Source of the DNA: Kineosporia mesophila
Lineage (GTDB): Bacteria; Actinomycetota; Actinomycetes; Actinomycetales; Kineosporiaceae
Direction of reading: 5' to 3'
NCBI RefSeq assembly: GCF_021129235.1
Contig: NZ_JAJOMA010000006.1
Coordinates: 294,335 to 358,334 of the forward strand
DNA: 64,000 bases
Under the pieces are notes generated by a model. That model was not told the origin of the DNA, did no database searches, and saw only the letters and a list, made by a program, of their open reading frames with translations. A program made the translations under genes and the position numbers. Below are positions 52,754 to 61,409 of the stretch, in pieces. How positions within the stretch are numbered: position 1 is the first letter of the stretch; every line of letters starts with the position of its first letter.

Positions 52754-54163
52754 ATGAGCTTCAACATCCTGGGCAACGGACTGACCGGGTTGCAGGCGTC
52801 CCAGCAGGCGCTGAATGTCATCAGCCAGAACATCGCCAATGCCAGCACTCCCGGATATGTCCGCCAGCGGGCCATTCTGGAGAGTCAGCAGACCTCGCCG
52901 GGTACGAACGTGTACACCGGCAACAGCGCTCAGTTCATGGGCGTCAAGGTCACTGGCGTGGAACGCATCTCGAGTGCGTTCAAGCAGGCCGCACTGAACA
53001 GCGCCGTGGGCAAGCAGGAAGCGCTCTCGGCCCAGGCCGCCCCGCTGGACAACATCCAGGGGCAGCTTCAGGAACCCGGCACCACCGGCCTCCAGAGCCT
53101 GATGACGCAGTTCTACCAGGGCTGGACCGACCTCGGGAACAACCCGGTCAAGACTGGGGGCACCATCAACGGGGCCGCCGCCGGCGTGGTGATCCAGCAG
53201 GGCGCCACCCTGGCCGGGAAGCTGAACTCGCTGTCCGACGGCGTGGCCTCGGAGTACCAGAACCAGTTCGCCAACCTGACCGGCATCGTCGAGCAGGTCA
53301 ACGCGCAGACCCAGAAGGTCGCCGCCCTGAACCAGCAGATCATGCAGGGCACGGCCGGTAGCAACAACGTCAACGCCCTTCTGGATCAGCGTGACTCGGC
53401 GATCAACGAGATCGTGAAGCTGACCGGCGCGACCGCCACGAGCCTGGACAACGGGTCCGTGCAGGTGTCCGTCTCCGGCGTGACCATCGTGTCGGGCAAC
53501 GCCTTCAACCTGATGTCGGTCTCGGGTGCCAGCACCATCGAGGAGGCCGGTGGCGCCAACGCCCCCGGACTGCTGGTCGGGACCGTCAAGGCCTCACCGG
53601 CCGGGGGTCAGGCCGCGGGGGTGCTCTCCGCGCTGAACACCGACCTGCCGGCGATCAGCGCCACGCTGGACACCATCGCCAACGGTATCCGCGACGCCGT
53701 GAACTCGGTGCACAGCGCGGGTTACACGCTGGCCGGTACTCCGGGTGGGGACTTCTTCACCGGTGAGGGGGCCCAAGGGCTCACGGTGGCGGTGACTTCG
53801 CCCGAAGAACTAGCCATCTCGCGTGTGGACGGGGTCTCGGCCGACGGCAGCAACGCCGGCAAGATCGGCGATCTGGTGACTCCCGGAACGATCTCGGCGG
53901 TGCTCGGCGGGGCTACGGCACCACAGTCGGTGTACTCCGGGATGGTCACCCGGATCGGCACTCAGCTACAGGGTCTCAACACCGCGATCGATTCCCAGAG
54001 TGGCATTGTCGCCACCGCTCAGAGCGCCGTGGACTCCGAGTCCGGCGTCGATCTGAACGAGGAACTGACCAACATGATCCTCTTCCAGCGTTCGTTCCAG
54101 GCGAACTCCAAGGTGATCTCGGCCGCCAACGAAATGCTCCAGACTCTGATCGGAATGGTGTGA
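52754..54163 (+). CDS. flgK: Hook-filament junction protein FlgK
   Basis: A 469-aa axial protein. The start is FNILGNGLTGLQASQQALNV and NIANASTPGYVRQRA. The end is VDLNEELTNMILFQRSFQAN, and KVISAANEMLQTLIGMV closes the protein. It follows flgN by 4 nt and is 1 nt from flgL. Confidence 0.95.
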   Translation: MSFNILGNGLTGLQASQQALNVISQNIANASTPGYVRQRAILESQQTSPGTNVYTGNSAQFMGVKVTGVERISSAFKQAALNSAVGKQEALSAQAAPLDNIQGQLQEPGTTGLQSLMTQFYQGWTDLGNNPVKTGGTINGAAAGVVIQQGATLAGKLNSLSDGVASEYQNQFANLTGIVEQVNAQTQKVAALNQQIMQGTAGSNNVNALLDQRDSAINEIVKLTGATATSLDNGSVQVSVSGVTIVSGNAFNLMSVSGASTIEEAGGANAPGLLVGTVKASPAGGQAAGVLSALNTDLPAISATLDTIANGIRDAVNSVHSAGYTLAGTPGGDFFTGEGAQGLTVAVTSPEELAISRVDGVSADGSNAGKIGDLVTPGTISAVLGGATAPQSVYSGMVTRIGTQLQGLNTAIDSQSGIVATAQSAVDSESGVDLNEELTNMILFQRSFQANSKVISAANEMLQTLIGMV

Positions 54164-54164
54164 C

Positions 54165-55022
54165 ATGGCTAGGGTGACCACGCTCGGTCAGGTGAACCAG
54201 TCCCTGGCCGCTCTTCAGGCCAGTCAGACGGCGGCCGCGCGCCTGCAGGAGCAGGCCGCCAGTGGCAAGCGCATCAACAAGGCGAGTGACGACCCGACCG
54301 GTACCGCCATCTCGATACAGCTGCGCGACCAGCAGGCGGCCAACACGCAGTACACGCGCAACTCGCAGTACGCCAACGGCCAGCTCTCCACGGTCGACAG
54401 CACCCTCCAGTCGATCGTCTCGCGGATCAGCCAGGTGCGATCCACCATCATCTCGGCGACCACCACGACGAACGCGAACTCGCGATCGGCCCTCTCCGCC
54501 AACGTGACCCAGATCAAGAACGAGCTCCAGGGCCTGTACAACACGCAGTACCAGGGCCGTTCGATCTTCGGCGGTACATCGGCGGTCGGGGCGGTGGACT
54601 CCGACGGGGCCTACATCGGTGACGGGAACCCGGTGATGGTGCGGCTGAACGCCTCGACCAGTGTGCGCGTCGACGTCGACGGCGCCTCGATCGGGGCCGG
54701 CACCTTCAGCGACCTGCTGGACAAGATCGCCGGCGATGTCGCGAACGGCGAGGGCAACGACAGCCTCGACGATCTGGACTCGCTGATCAACAGCGTGATC
54801 ACGGCCAACGGAAACGTCGGTGCGATCCAGAGCCGGGTGACCTCCAGCCAGGTCGCCGTGAACGCTCAGGACGCCGACCTCAAGACGTCCCTGGCCGAGA
54901 ACGAAGACGTCGACTACGCGGATGTTCTCACCCGCTTCTCGTCCCAGCAGGTGGCCTACCAGGCCGCGCTCGGCGTGACGGCGCGCATCAACCAGACGTC
55001 CCTCCTCGATTTCCTGCAATAA
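54165..55022 (+). CDS. flgL: Hook-filament junction protein FlgL
   Basis: A 285-aa flagellin-like protein. RVTTLGQVNQSLAALQASQT and SGKRINKASDDPTGTAIS match the N-terminal D0/D1 pattern. The C-terminus (QQVAYQAALGVTARINQTSL) matches FlgL. It ends the flgN-flgK-flgL group, before a cluster of hairpins. Confidence 0.94.
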   Translation: MARVTTLGQVNQSLAALQASQTAAARLQEQAASGKRINKASDDPTGTAISIQLRDQQAANTQYTRNSQYANGQLSTVDSTLQSIVSRISQVRSTIISATTTTNANSRSALSANVTQIKNELQGLYNTQYQGRSIFGGTSAVGAVDSDGAYIGDGNPVMVRLNASTSVRVDVDGASIGAGTFSDLLDKIAGDVANGEGNDSLDDLDSLINSVITANGNVGAIQSRVTSSQVAVNAQDADLKTSLAENEDVDYADVLTRFSSQQVAYQAALGVTARINQTSLLDFLQ

Positions 55023-55064
55023 CCCGCCCAGGTGCGTGCAGGAAAGCGCGCACCGCTACCGAAG

Positions 55065-55090
55065 GGTGCGCGCCCCGTTGGGCGCGCACC
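55065..55090. terminator. Strong hairpin after flgL
   Basis: Perfect 11-bp arms, GGTGCGCGCCC and GGGCGCGCACC, with a CGTT loop, 43 nt after the flgL stop. It lies in a patch with repeated GTGCGCGC-type words on both strands (55031-55120), so alternative pairings are possible. Confidence 0.6.
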
Positions 55091-55130
55091 GCGATCAAGG
55101 TGCGCGCAACCGTGCGCACCGGAGCCGAGA

Positions 55131-55152
55131 GGTGCCCGCTCAGCGGGACACC
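55131..55152 (+). promoter_or_regulatory. Second hairpin upstream of fliW
   Basis: GGTGCCCGCT pairs with AGCGGGACACC with one bulge, 21 nt before the fliW ATG. It could be part of an attenuator or the fliW leader. Confidence 0.35.
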
Positions 55153-55172
55153 AGGATGGGGTGACAGGACTT

Positions 55173-55604
55173 ATGCATCCTGCTCTTCTCACGAACGCCA
55201 ATGCCGGAACGGCGACGACCGCCGACATCCCGGAGATCAATTTCGTCCGGCCGATTCCCGGGTTCAGCGATCTGCGGCACTTCGCGCTGACCCGGCTCGA
55301 CGACCGGGAGACGCTGATCTCGGAGTTGCGGAGCCTGGAGCGACCGGACGTACGGTTCGTGGTGACCACGCCGGCGATCTTCTTCAGTGACTATGTGGTG
55401 CAGCTGGACGACCAGGACTGCGAACAGCTGGGCCTGGAGTCCGCGGCGGACGCGCTCATCCTGACCGTTCTCACCCCCGGTGACAACGCGAAGACCACGA
55501 CCGCGAATCTGCTGGCACCTATGGTCATCAACGCCAAGACCCGGGCTGCGGCCCAGGTCATCCTCACCGGCACGGAATGGCCGGTGCGCGCGCCACTGGG
55601 TTGA
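55173..55604 (+). CDS. fliW: Flagellar assembly factor FliW
   Basis: A 143-aa protein that binds CsrA and flagellin in turn, so that free flagellin frees CsrA to repress flagellin mRNA. The core INFVRPIPGFSDLRHFALTR and LILTVLTPGDN fit the FliW fold, and csrA follows 103 nt downstream. ATG 55173 has AGGA close upstream; GTG 55161 is a possible earlier start. Confidence 0.88.
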   Translation: MHPALLTNANAGTATTADIPEINFVRPIPGFSDLRHFALTRLDDRETLISELRSLERPDVRFVVTTPAIFFSDYVVQLDDQDCEQLGLESAADALILTVLTPGDNAKTTTANLLAPMVINAKTRAAAQVILTGTEWPVRAPLG

Positions 55605-55707
55605 TCGGTGCTTACTTTCCGCTAGCCTCTCCTCACGGCCTGAAGTCGGCCGTGGTCGCGGCCCCTTGCTGATCGCGATCCAAACGGGGTCCAGGGAGGG
55701 AGCCGCG

Positions 55708-56301
55708 GTGCTGGTACTGACACGCCGAGCTGGCGAGAGCATCGTGATCGGGGACGACGTGCGAGTCGTCGTCCTCGACGTGCGAGGAGACACCGTCCGC
55801 CTCGGTATCGAGGCCCCACGCAGCATCCAGGTGCACCGCGCGGAGGTCTACGCCGAGGTTCAGGCCGCCAACGCTGCTGCGGCGGCCTCCGGGGAAAGCC
55901 TTGAGGAAGTGTCCGAAAGGCTGCGCCGCATGGCCCGCCCGGTGGTTCCTCGCCCGACCGCGCCGCACCGTCAGCCGGGAGAGCGGCGCCCGGGTAGGAC
56001 TTCGACACCGTCGACGCCCAAACCCGGTCCACCGCCGTCCGGTCAGTCCGGTCAGCCCGGCCCAACGGCGGAAACAGCACAGAACAACCAGCCCGCGCCG
56101 TCTTCCGAGTCGGCCGGGCCGCCGGTACCGAGCGCAGCGACGCGACCGGTGCCGGCACCACCAGCCCGTGGAGCGGGCCAGCAGGAACAGCGGGGCGGCC
56201 GCACCATGCAGGCCGCCAGGCCCGTTCCCGCGCCACCTCGGTCGGGAGTTCCGAAACCGGGTCCGATTCCGCGACCCGGCCCGCCCGCCGAGGAGACCTA
56301 G
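55708..56301 (+). CDS. csrA: CsrA with long Pro-rich C-terminal extension
   Basis: CsrA binds GGA motifs in mRNA leaders to block translation. The first 60 or so residues are a complete CsrA (LVLTRRAGESIVIG, VVVLDVRGDTVRLGIEAPRS, IQVHRAEVY). The protein then continues for about 130 more residues rich in Pro, Gly, Ala and Gln to a total of 197, far longer than the usual 60-80. The GTG at 55708 follows GGAGGGAG. A terminator hairpin comes right after the gene, so the extension is within one intact frame. Confidence 0.92.
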   Translation: MLVLTRRAGESIVIGDDVRVVVLDVRGDTVRLGIEAPRSIQVHRAEVYAEVQAANAAAAASGESLEEVSERLRRMARPVVPRPTAPHRQPGERRPGRTSTPSTPKPGPPPSGQSGQPGPTAETAQNNQPAPSSESAGPPVPSAATRPVPAPPARGAGQQEQRGGRTMQAARPVPAPPRSGVPKPGPIPRPGPPAEET

Positions 56302-56325
56302 ACCGACCAGGTCATGTTCGTGAGC

Positions 56326-56355
56326 ACGGTCCGGCCCGTTCATTCGGGCCGGACC
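56326..56355 (+). terminator. Terminator after csrA
   Basis: Perfect 12-bp arms, CGGTCCGGCCCG and CGGGCCGGACCG, with a 6-nt loop, 24 nt after the csrA stop, followed by CTTGCGTTGG. Confidence 0.75.
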
Positions 56356-56436
56356 GCTTGCGTTGGGGCGCGGGTTTTCGCCCATTGAGGACGAGGTTGT
56401 CACCAGCGACGGACGCGAACGTTCGCCTTCTTCGTC

Positions 56437-56510
56437 CGTGATCAGGCAATCCCCCCAGCCTCCGGCCGGGAGGTGCCCCCACTTCCCCGGGGAAGGATTG
56501 CCTGATCACG
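56437..56510. repeat. 74-bp inverted-repeat element (MITE/REP-like)
   Basis: Perfect 16-bp terminal inverted repeats (CGTGATCAGGCAATCC and its complement) enclose a GC-rich core with an inner CCTCC-GGCCG-GGAGG hairpin. No coding content. It lies between csrA and the Fe-S oxidoreductase gene. The shape is that of a small mobile palindromic element; a terminator role for the minus-strand gene is also possible. Confidence 0.6.
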
Positions 56511-56555
56511 AACGGTTCGGATGGCCGAGCGGGAGCTCTTGCTCCTACCCGGGGT

Positions 56556-58790
56556 CTACTCGGCGGGGGCCTTGCCCCGCTGCACCGCGGCCAGCAGCAT
56601 CTGGGCCACGTCCAGCACCTGGACCTCTTCCCGCGCAGCACCTTCGGACTGCTGGGCGGTGAGCCCGTCGGAGAGCATGACCCGGCAGAACGGGCAGCCG
56701 ACCGCGATCGTGTCGGCTCCGGTCGCGACGGCCTCCTCGGTGCGGGTGACGTTGATGCGCTTGCCGAGCTTCTCCTCCATCCACATCCGGGCACCGCCGG
56801 CGCCGCAGCAGAAGGCGCGTTCCTGGTTGCGCGGCATCTCCCGCAGCTCGATGCCGGGCAGCGAACCGATCAGCTCACGGGGCGGTTCGTAGATGCCGTT
56901 GTGCCGGCCGATGTAACACGGGTCGTGATAAGTCGCTGTACTCGTACTGCCCCCTTCGATGGGGGCGACGGGAGTCAGTCGCTTCTCGCGGACCAGCCGG
57001 TTCAGTAGCTGGGTGTGATGGACGACCTCGTAGTTGCCGCCGAGCTGCGGGTACTCGTTCTGGATCGTGTTGAAGCAGTGGGCGCAGGAGACGACGATCT
57101 TCTGGGCCTTGGACTCGTTGAGCACCTCGACGTTCTGCATGGCCAGCTGCTGGAACAGGAACTCGTTGCCGGAGCGGCGGGCCGAGTCACCGGTGCAGGC
57201 CTCGCCGTCGCCCAGCACCGCGAACTCCACGCCGGCCTCGTTGAGCAGCTCGGCGATGGCGATGGTGGTCTTCTTCTGACGGTCTTCGTAGGCGCCTGCG
57301 CAGCCGACCCAGAACAGGTACTCCACCTCGGTGAGGTCCTCGATGTCGCCGCCGACCTGCTTCACCTCGAAGGACAGGCCCTTGGCCCAGTCCATCCGCA
57401 GCCGGGGCTTGAGGCCCCAGGGGTTGCCGTTCTTCTCCAGGTTCTTGAACAGGCCGTTCAGCTCGTTCGGGAAGGCCGACTCGATGAGTACCTGGTAGCG
57501 CCGCATGTCGACGATGTGGTCGACGTGCTCGATGTCGACCGGGCACTGCTCGACGCAGGCCCCGCAGGTCACGCACGACCACAGCACGTCCGGGTCGATC
57601 ACGCCGCCCTCGGCGTTGTACGCACCGAGCGGGTTGTCCAGCTCGTAGCCGGTGTCGCCGATCAGGGGACGCCCGGCGAGCGGCTGGGCAGCCGTCAGCA
57701 CCTCGGAGGATTCGGCGTTCTTACGCGCCTCCTCCGACGCCAGCAGCCACGGCGCCTTGGCGTAGGCGTGGTCGCGCAGCGACATGATGAGCATCTTCGG
57801 CGACAGCGGCTTGTCGGTGTTCCAGGCCGGGCACTGGCTCTGGCAGCGGCCGCACTCGGTGCAGGTGCTGAAGTCGAGCAGCCCCTTCCAGGTGAAGTTC
57901 TCAACCACCCCGACGCCGAGCGCGGCGTCTTCGTCCAGCTCGTCGATGTTCTCGAAGTCGAGAACCTGGCCCTTGATCGAGATCGGCTGCAGCGGGCCCA
58001 GGCTCGTGGTGGAGTCGTTCACCCGGGTCGGTGTGGCGTGGCGCTTGAACCAGATGTTGGGGAAAGCCAGGAACCGGTGCCAGGCCACGCCCATGGTGTT
58101 GTTGAGGCCGATGGTGATGGCCCACGACATCGAGATGGCGATCTTGATCCCGGCCACCAGCACGATCAGGTTCTCGAGCGTGCCCTCGGACAGGCCCTCG
58201 AAGGCCCGGCCGAGGATCTGGCCGAAGGGGAAGTGCAGGCCGCTGGGGTGCAGCGCGTACTCCAGGCTGCGCAGCAGCAGCACGCAGACCAGCACGCCGA
58301 GGATGATCGCTTCGACGAAGTAGGCCTGCCAGAAGCTGGACCCGAAGAACCGGGAGGAGCGGCCCTCGCTGCGCGGGTGGTGCTTCTGGCGCACCGCGAT
58401 CAGCAGCAGGATGCCGGCCAGCCCGATCACGGTGATGCCCTCGGCGATCCACTCGTACGGAGGGAACGTGCCGATCAGCCACAGGGTCGTGTGCGGGTCG
58501 AAGATCTGACCGTACGCCGTGACCAGGGTGGTGAACAGGAGCCCGAAGCCGACCATGGTGAACCAGTGCGCGATCGCGACGATCGGCAGCCGGGCCATGC
58601 GGGTGTGCCCGAGGAACTCCCGCACCAGCGTCGTGGTGCGCGCGACCGGGTCGTCCGAGCGTGATCGGTCGGGTTCCCCGAGCCGGATGACCTGCACGAA
58701 GCGGTTCGCGGCGCGCGTCAGCAGCGCGACCCCGGCCGCGGTCATGGCGAGGCTCACCACGATCACCGCGATCTGGAGCGGAGTGTTCAT
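56556..58790 (-). CDS. Membrane Fe-S oxidoreductase (HdrD/GlpC-like)
   Basis: A 744-aa protein. The N-terminal part (to about 260) has several membrane helices like a nitrate reductase gamma or HdrE domain. Two 4Fe-4S motifs follow (CTECGRCQSQCP and CVTCGACVEQCP), then two cysteine-rich CCG domains (SCAHCFNTIQNEYP; CCGAGGARMWMEE; GCPFCRVM). It probably moves electrons between the quinone pool and an unknown partner. It resembles the mycobacterial iron-sulfur-binding reductase. ATG 58790 gives a clean membrane start. Not a motility gene. Confidence 0.88.
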   Translation of the reverse strand: MNTPLQIAVIVVSLAMTAAGVALLTRAANRFVQVIRLGEPDRSRSDDPVARTTTLVREFLGHTRMARLPIVAIAHWFTMVGFGLLFTTLVTAYGQIFDPHTTLWLIGTFPPYEWIAEGITVIGLAGILLLIAVRQKHHPRSEGRSSRFFGSSFWQAYFVEAIILGVLVCVLLLRSLEYALHPSGLHFPFGQILGRAFEGLSEGTLENLIVLVAGIKIAISMSWAITIGLNNTMGVAWHRFLAFPNIWFKRHATPTRVNDSTTSLGPLQPISIKGQVLDFENIDELDEDAALGVGVVENFTWKGLLDFSTCTECGRCQSQCPAWNTDKPLSPKMLIMSLRDHAYAKAPWLLASEEARKNAESSEVLTAAQPLAGRPLIGDTGYELDNPLGAYNAEGGVIDPDVLWSCVTCGACVEQCPVDIEHVDHIVDMRRYQVLIESAFPNELNGLFKNLEKNGNPWGLKPRLRMDWAKGLSFEVKQVGGDIEDLTEVEYLFWVGCAGAYEDRQKKTTIAIAELLNEAGVEFAVLGDGEACTGDSARRSGNEFLFQQLAMQNVEVLNESKAQKIVVSCAHCFNTIQNEYPQLGGNYEVVHHTQLLNRLVREKRLTPVAPIEGGSTSTATYHDPCYIGRHNGIYEPPRELIGSLPGIELREMPRNQERAFCCGAGGARMWMEEKLGKRINVTRTEEAVATGADTIAVGCPFCRVMLSDGLTAQQSEGAAREEVQVLDVAQMLLAAVQRGKAPAE

Positions 58791-59707
58791 GGCCGAAGTC
58801 TCGCAGTCACAGATTCCCGCTCTGCAACGACCCGGCGTGGCGCATCTCATTCATGACCGGCTTCACCCCCTCCGATCTGCGGGGGAACCGGTCGCAGACC
58901 GGAGGAACGGCGGTCAGGGCCCGATCCCTCGGTAGCGCGCCAGGCGGGTGCTCAGGCGTCGTTCCGGGTCGGCCCGAGCACGGTGTGCAGTCCGCGTTCC
59001 AGCGCGAAACCGATCCGCCGCAGAAAGGCCTCGGCGGTGTCGTCCGGGTACTCCGGCACCACGGTGTCCACGATCCGGTCACGTAGGAGGTCACGGGCCC
59101 GGACGCCTGGGCGTCGGCGATCCGGGCGCCCCCGGGTGGGCGTGCGGTACGGGATCTCAGAGGCACCCTCCGGTGGCAGGGGCGAGACCCAGCCGTGGCT
59201 CCGCGGCGATCACCCGGTTCGCGGGCAGCAGGGCCGGCGCATCCCGCCCGCGCCCTGCCCGAGCACCAGGCACACCCATGGGGGCGGCCAGCGTGGTCAG
59301 GTCGGCCGGCGACCGGGCAACGGCGCTGCACCGTCGTCCGGCCTATGGATGTGGGGAACGAAACTCCGGCTGATGACCGTTTTCCTGAACAAGATTCGTG
59401 TTCGACCGGTGACCCGGCCGGACTTCGGGGATCGGCCGAAAGAATCAGGTGGGCGGATGCAACGTGCGCCCGAATCGCGGCGTCTGTAGACCGTTGCGCC
59501 TGAAGCAGACGGGTGCAAAGGCCGTCAATCCGGAGGGGGCAACGATTCAGTCTCAGCGTTAGCCCGATAGACGGGAACTGTGCTGGAGCTGTGCATCCGT
59601 CCGATACGGTCGAGTAAGAACTGCGGATCCCCGGGCATCTGCTCGGGTGGTGCCGGACATCCGGTCGGCGAGGGGCCGAAACCGGACCAACAGCAAGGGG
59701 TGGGGTA
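58791..59707. other. Long region with only a decayed gene
   Basis: About 900 bases without an intact gene. The left half holds the remnant described separately (58952-59330). The right half (59340-59707) includes the leader of the lipoprotein gene, with a good ribosome binding site (GGGGTGGGG) and no recognisable sigma-28 promoter. Confidence 0.5.
58952..59330 (-). pseudogene. Decayed gene fragment of unknown family
   Basis: Two stretches with good coding composition read on the minus strand in different frames. One, ending at a TGA at 58952, encodes ARDLLRDRIVDTVVPEYPDD and EAFLRRIGFALERGLHTVLG and has no start codon. The other, upstream, encodes DLTTLAAPMGVPGARA and LLPANRVIAAEPRLGLAPAT and ends in a stop near 59165. 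They are probably parts of one gene joined by a lost frame. The family is not recognised. Confidence 0.4.
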
Positions 59708-60883
59708 GTGACCACGCGTTCCAAGGCAATGGCATTCGCGGGCTTCGGCCTGGCGGCCGCAGTCGGGATCACCGGCTGCGGATCGGGTTCCGACTCGGCC
59801 GACGGTGAGACCGGCTCGGGCAGCAACAGCGGCGGCACTCCGAAGGAAAAGGTCGCGGCCGCGTTCCAGAGCCTCAACGGCTCGTCCAACGCCGGCTTCA
59901 CTCTGAAGCTGGACAGTTCCACGGCCGACCTCGAGAAGATCAGCGCCGCGCAGGACTCGAGCGAGAAGCTCGACGCCGAGGACAAGAAGACGTTCGGCTA
60001 CCTGCTCAAGGGCAGTGTCACGATGAACGTGTCCGCCCCCGAGGGCAAGACGTTCGCCGACGTCACCAAGGACAGCGCGGCGACGAAGTCCGACAACCTG
60101 CTGAAAGACCCGGCCGCCTTCGAGGCCGCGCTGAAGAACTCCGGTTCGGTGGCGACCTCGGTGGTCTACGACGGCTCCGGCCTGGTCGACTTCGTCAGCA
60201 AGGACGGGTTGTTCTACCTCCGGGCCGACGCGGACAAGATCGCGACGCTGTCCGGTCAGAACCTCAGCAGCCTCACCAGCACGCTCGGCCAGCTCCCCCC
60301 GGTCATCGCCACGCCGGCCCAGAAGCTGTTCGACGGCCAGTGGGTCTCTCTCGACCTGGTGAAGACCGTGCAGATCCTCGACAAGCAGGGCCTGCTCGAC
60401 GAGCTGTCGAAGAGCCAGGACGCCACCGCCGCCGATGCGGTCGACCCGGCCAAGGTGCAGAGCCTGATCACCTCGCTCGAGGCGTCGTACGACAGCGACT
60501 CCCAGGTCACGGAGGTCGATGGTGGCTACCAGGTGTCGGTGCCCTACGAGAAGACGGCCGACGCCATCAACGACGACCTCGTCGCCCTGATCGGTGCGGA
60601 CGAGGTGGCCGACTTCCGCAAGGAGCTGAAGCAGGCCCCGAACAAGGACCTCGTCTTCACCGTCAAGGCGGACGACGACAAGCTCACCGGCGTCAACATC
60701 GACCTGAAGCAGTTCCTGACCAAGCCGGTCGAGGACGCCACGTTCGCGGTCGACCTCGCCGTCGACACGGACGCCAGCGCGGTGCAGGTGCCGACCGGCG
60801 CCACGGCCGTCGACATCCAGGGCCTGTTCAACCTGATCCCGGCCGACAGCCTGGCGGGTCTGGCCCAGGGCTCCGGTCTCTGA
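59708..60883 (+). CDS. Secreted lipoprotein, unknown function
   Basis: A 391-aa protein with a lipoprotein signal: basic start, hydrophobic AFAGFGLAAAVG and lipobox ITGC with the lipidated Cys24. A Gly/Ser/Asp linker follows, then a domain with repeated beta strands (SVVYDGSGLVDFVSKDGLFYL) that resembles LolA/LppX-type carriers in pattern only. GGGGTGGGG precedes the GTG start. It ends at a strong terminator. Confidence 0.75.
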   Translation: MTTRSKAMAFAGFGLAAAVGITGCGSGSDSADGETGSGSNSGGTPKEKVAAAFQSLNGSSNAGFTLKLDSSTADLEKISAAQDSSEKLDAEDKKTFGYLLKGSVTMNVSAPEGKTFADVTKDSAATKSDNLLKDPAAFEAALKNSGSVATSVVYDGSGLVDFVSKDGLFYLRADADKIATLSGQNLSSLTSTLGQLPPVIATPAQKLFDGQWVSLDLVKTVQILDKQGLLDELSKSQDATAADAVDPAKVQSLITSLEASYDSDSQVTEVDGGYQVSVPYEKTADAINDDLVALIGADEVADFRKELKQAPNKDLVFTVKADDDKLTGVNIDLKQFLTKPVEDATFAVDLAVDTDASAVQVPTGATAVDIQGLFNLIPADSLAGLAQGSGL

Positions 60884-60904
60884 TCGGGTAACCCGGACCC
60901 AGCC

Positions 60905-60944
60905 GGCGGGGCCGGAACCTTCGTGAGAAGGTTCCGGCCCCGCC
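60905..60944. terminator. Bidirectional terminator
   Basis: Perfect 18-bp arms (GGCGGGGCCGGAACCTTC and its complement) with a GTGA loop between convergent genes. Confidence 0.85.
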
Positions 60945-60962
60945 GTGCGTCCAGGGTCTGTT

Positions 60963-61193
60963 TCAGAACATCGGATGCCGGTCGGCGAAGTCGACCGCGA
61001 ACACCCAGAGCCCGATGATCTCCCCGCACACAGCGACCAGCGCGACCGTCGTCTGAATACCGCGCGACTGGCCCGGCAGCAGGGTCTTGGCCAGGCGGCG
61101 GTTGAACTTCCAGAGCTTGTCCCAGAGCCAGTTCACCAGATCGACGAAGACGAAGAACGTGTCCCGGACGAGCCTTCCGGTGGAGTCGATCAT
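60963..61193 (-). CDS. 76-aa small membrane protein
   Basis: A short protein with an amphipathic aromatic N-terminus (FFVFVDLVNWLWDKLWKF), a basic patch (NRRLAKTLLPG) and one membrane helix (VALVAVCGEIIGLWVFAV). GGGAGGA stands 5 nt before ATG 61193, which makes it a convincing gene. Not recognised. It is divergent from the DUF89 gene. Confidence 0.65.
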   Translation of the reverse strand: MIDSTGRLVRDTFFVFVDLVNWLWDKLWKFNRRLAKTLLPGQSRGIQTTVALVAVCGEIIGLWVFAVDFADRHPMF

Positions 61194-61409
61194 CGCTGTC
61201 CTCCCGTCGTCGTGCGCTGAGGGTCTGCCCCGTGGATCACCATTCTGCGCACCGGCAGGCGTCGGCCGGGATGTACGCGCACTGTCGGGGTGCGAAGACG
61301 CCATGCACCGCCCTGCGCTCGGTTCCTGGGAGAGGCATGCGGGCATTGTCCCAATTCCGGGCTTCGTGCCGAGGGATTTCCGCCGGATCGGGGCTGAGAG
61401 GCTTGCCTC

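Noticed and set aside
52159..52875. Minus-strand frame opposite flgN
   Set aside because: Shadow of flgN and the flgK start; no domain.
58807..59985. 392-aa minus-strand frame over the gene-poor region
   Set aside because: No domain, poor codon pattern, and it overlaps the lipoprotein start; other frames in part of it look more like coding remnants.
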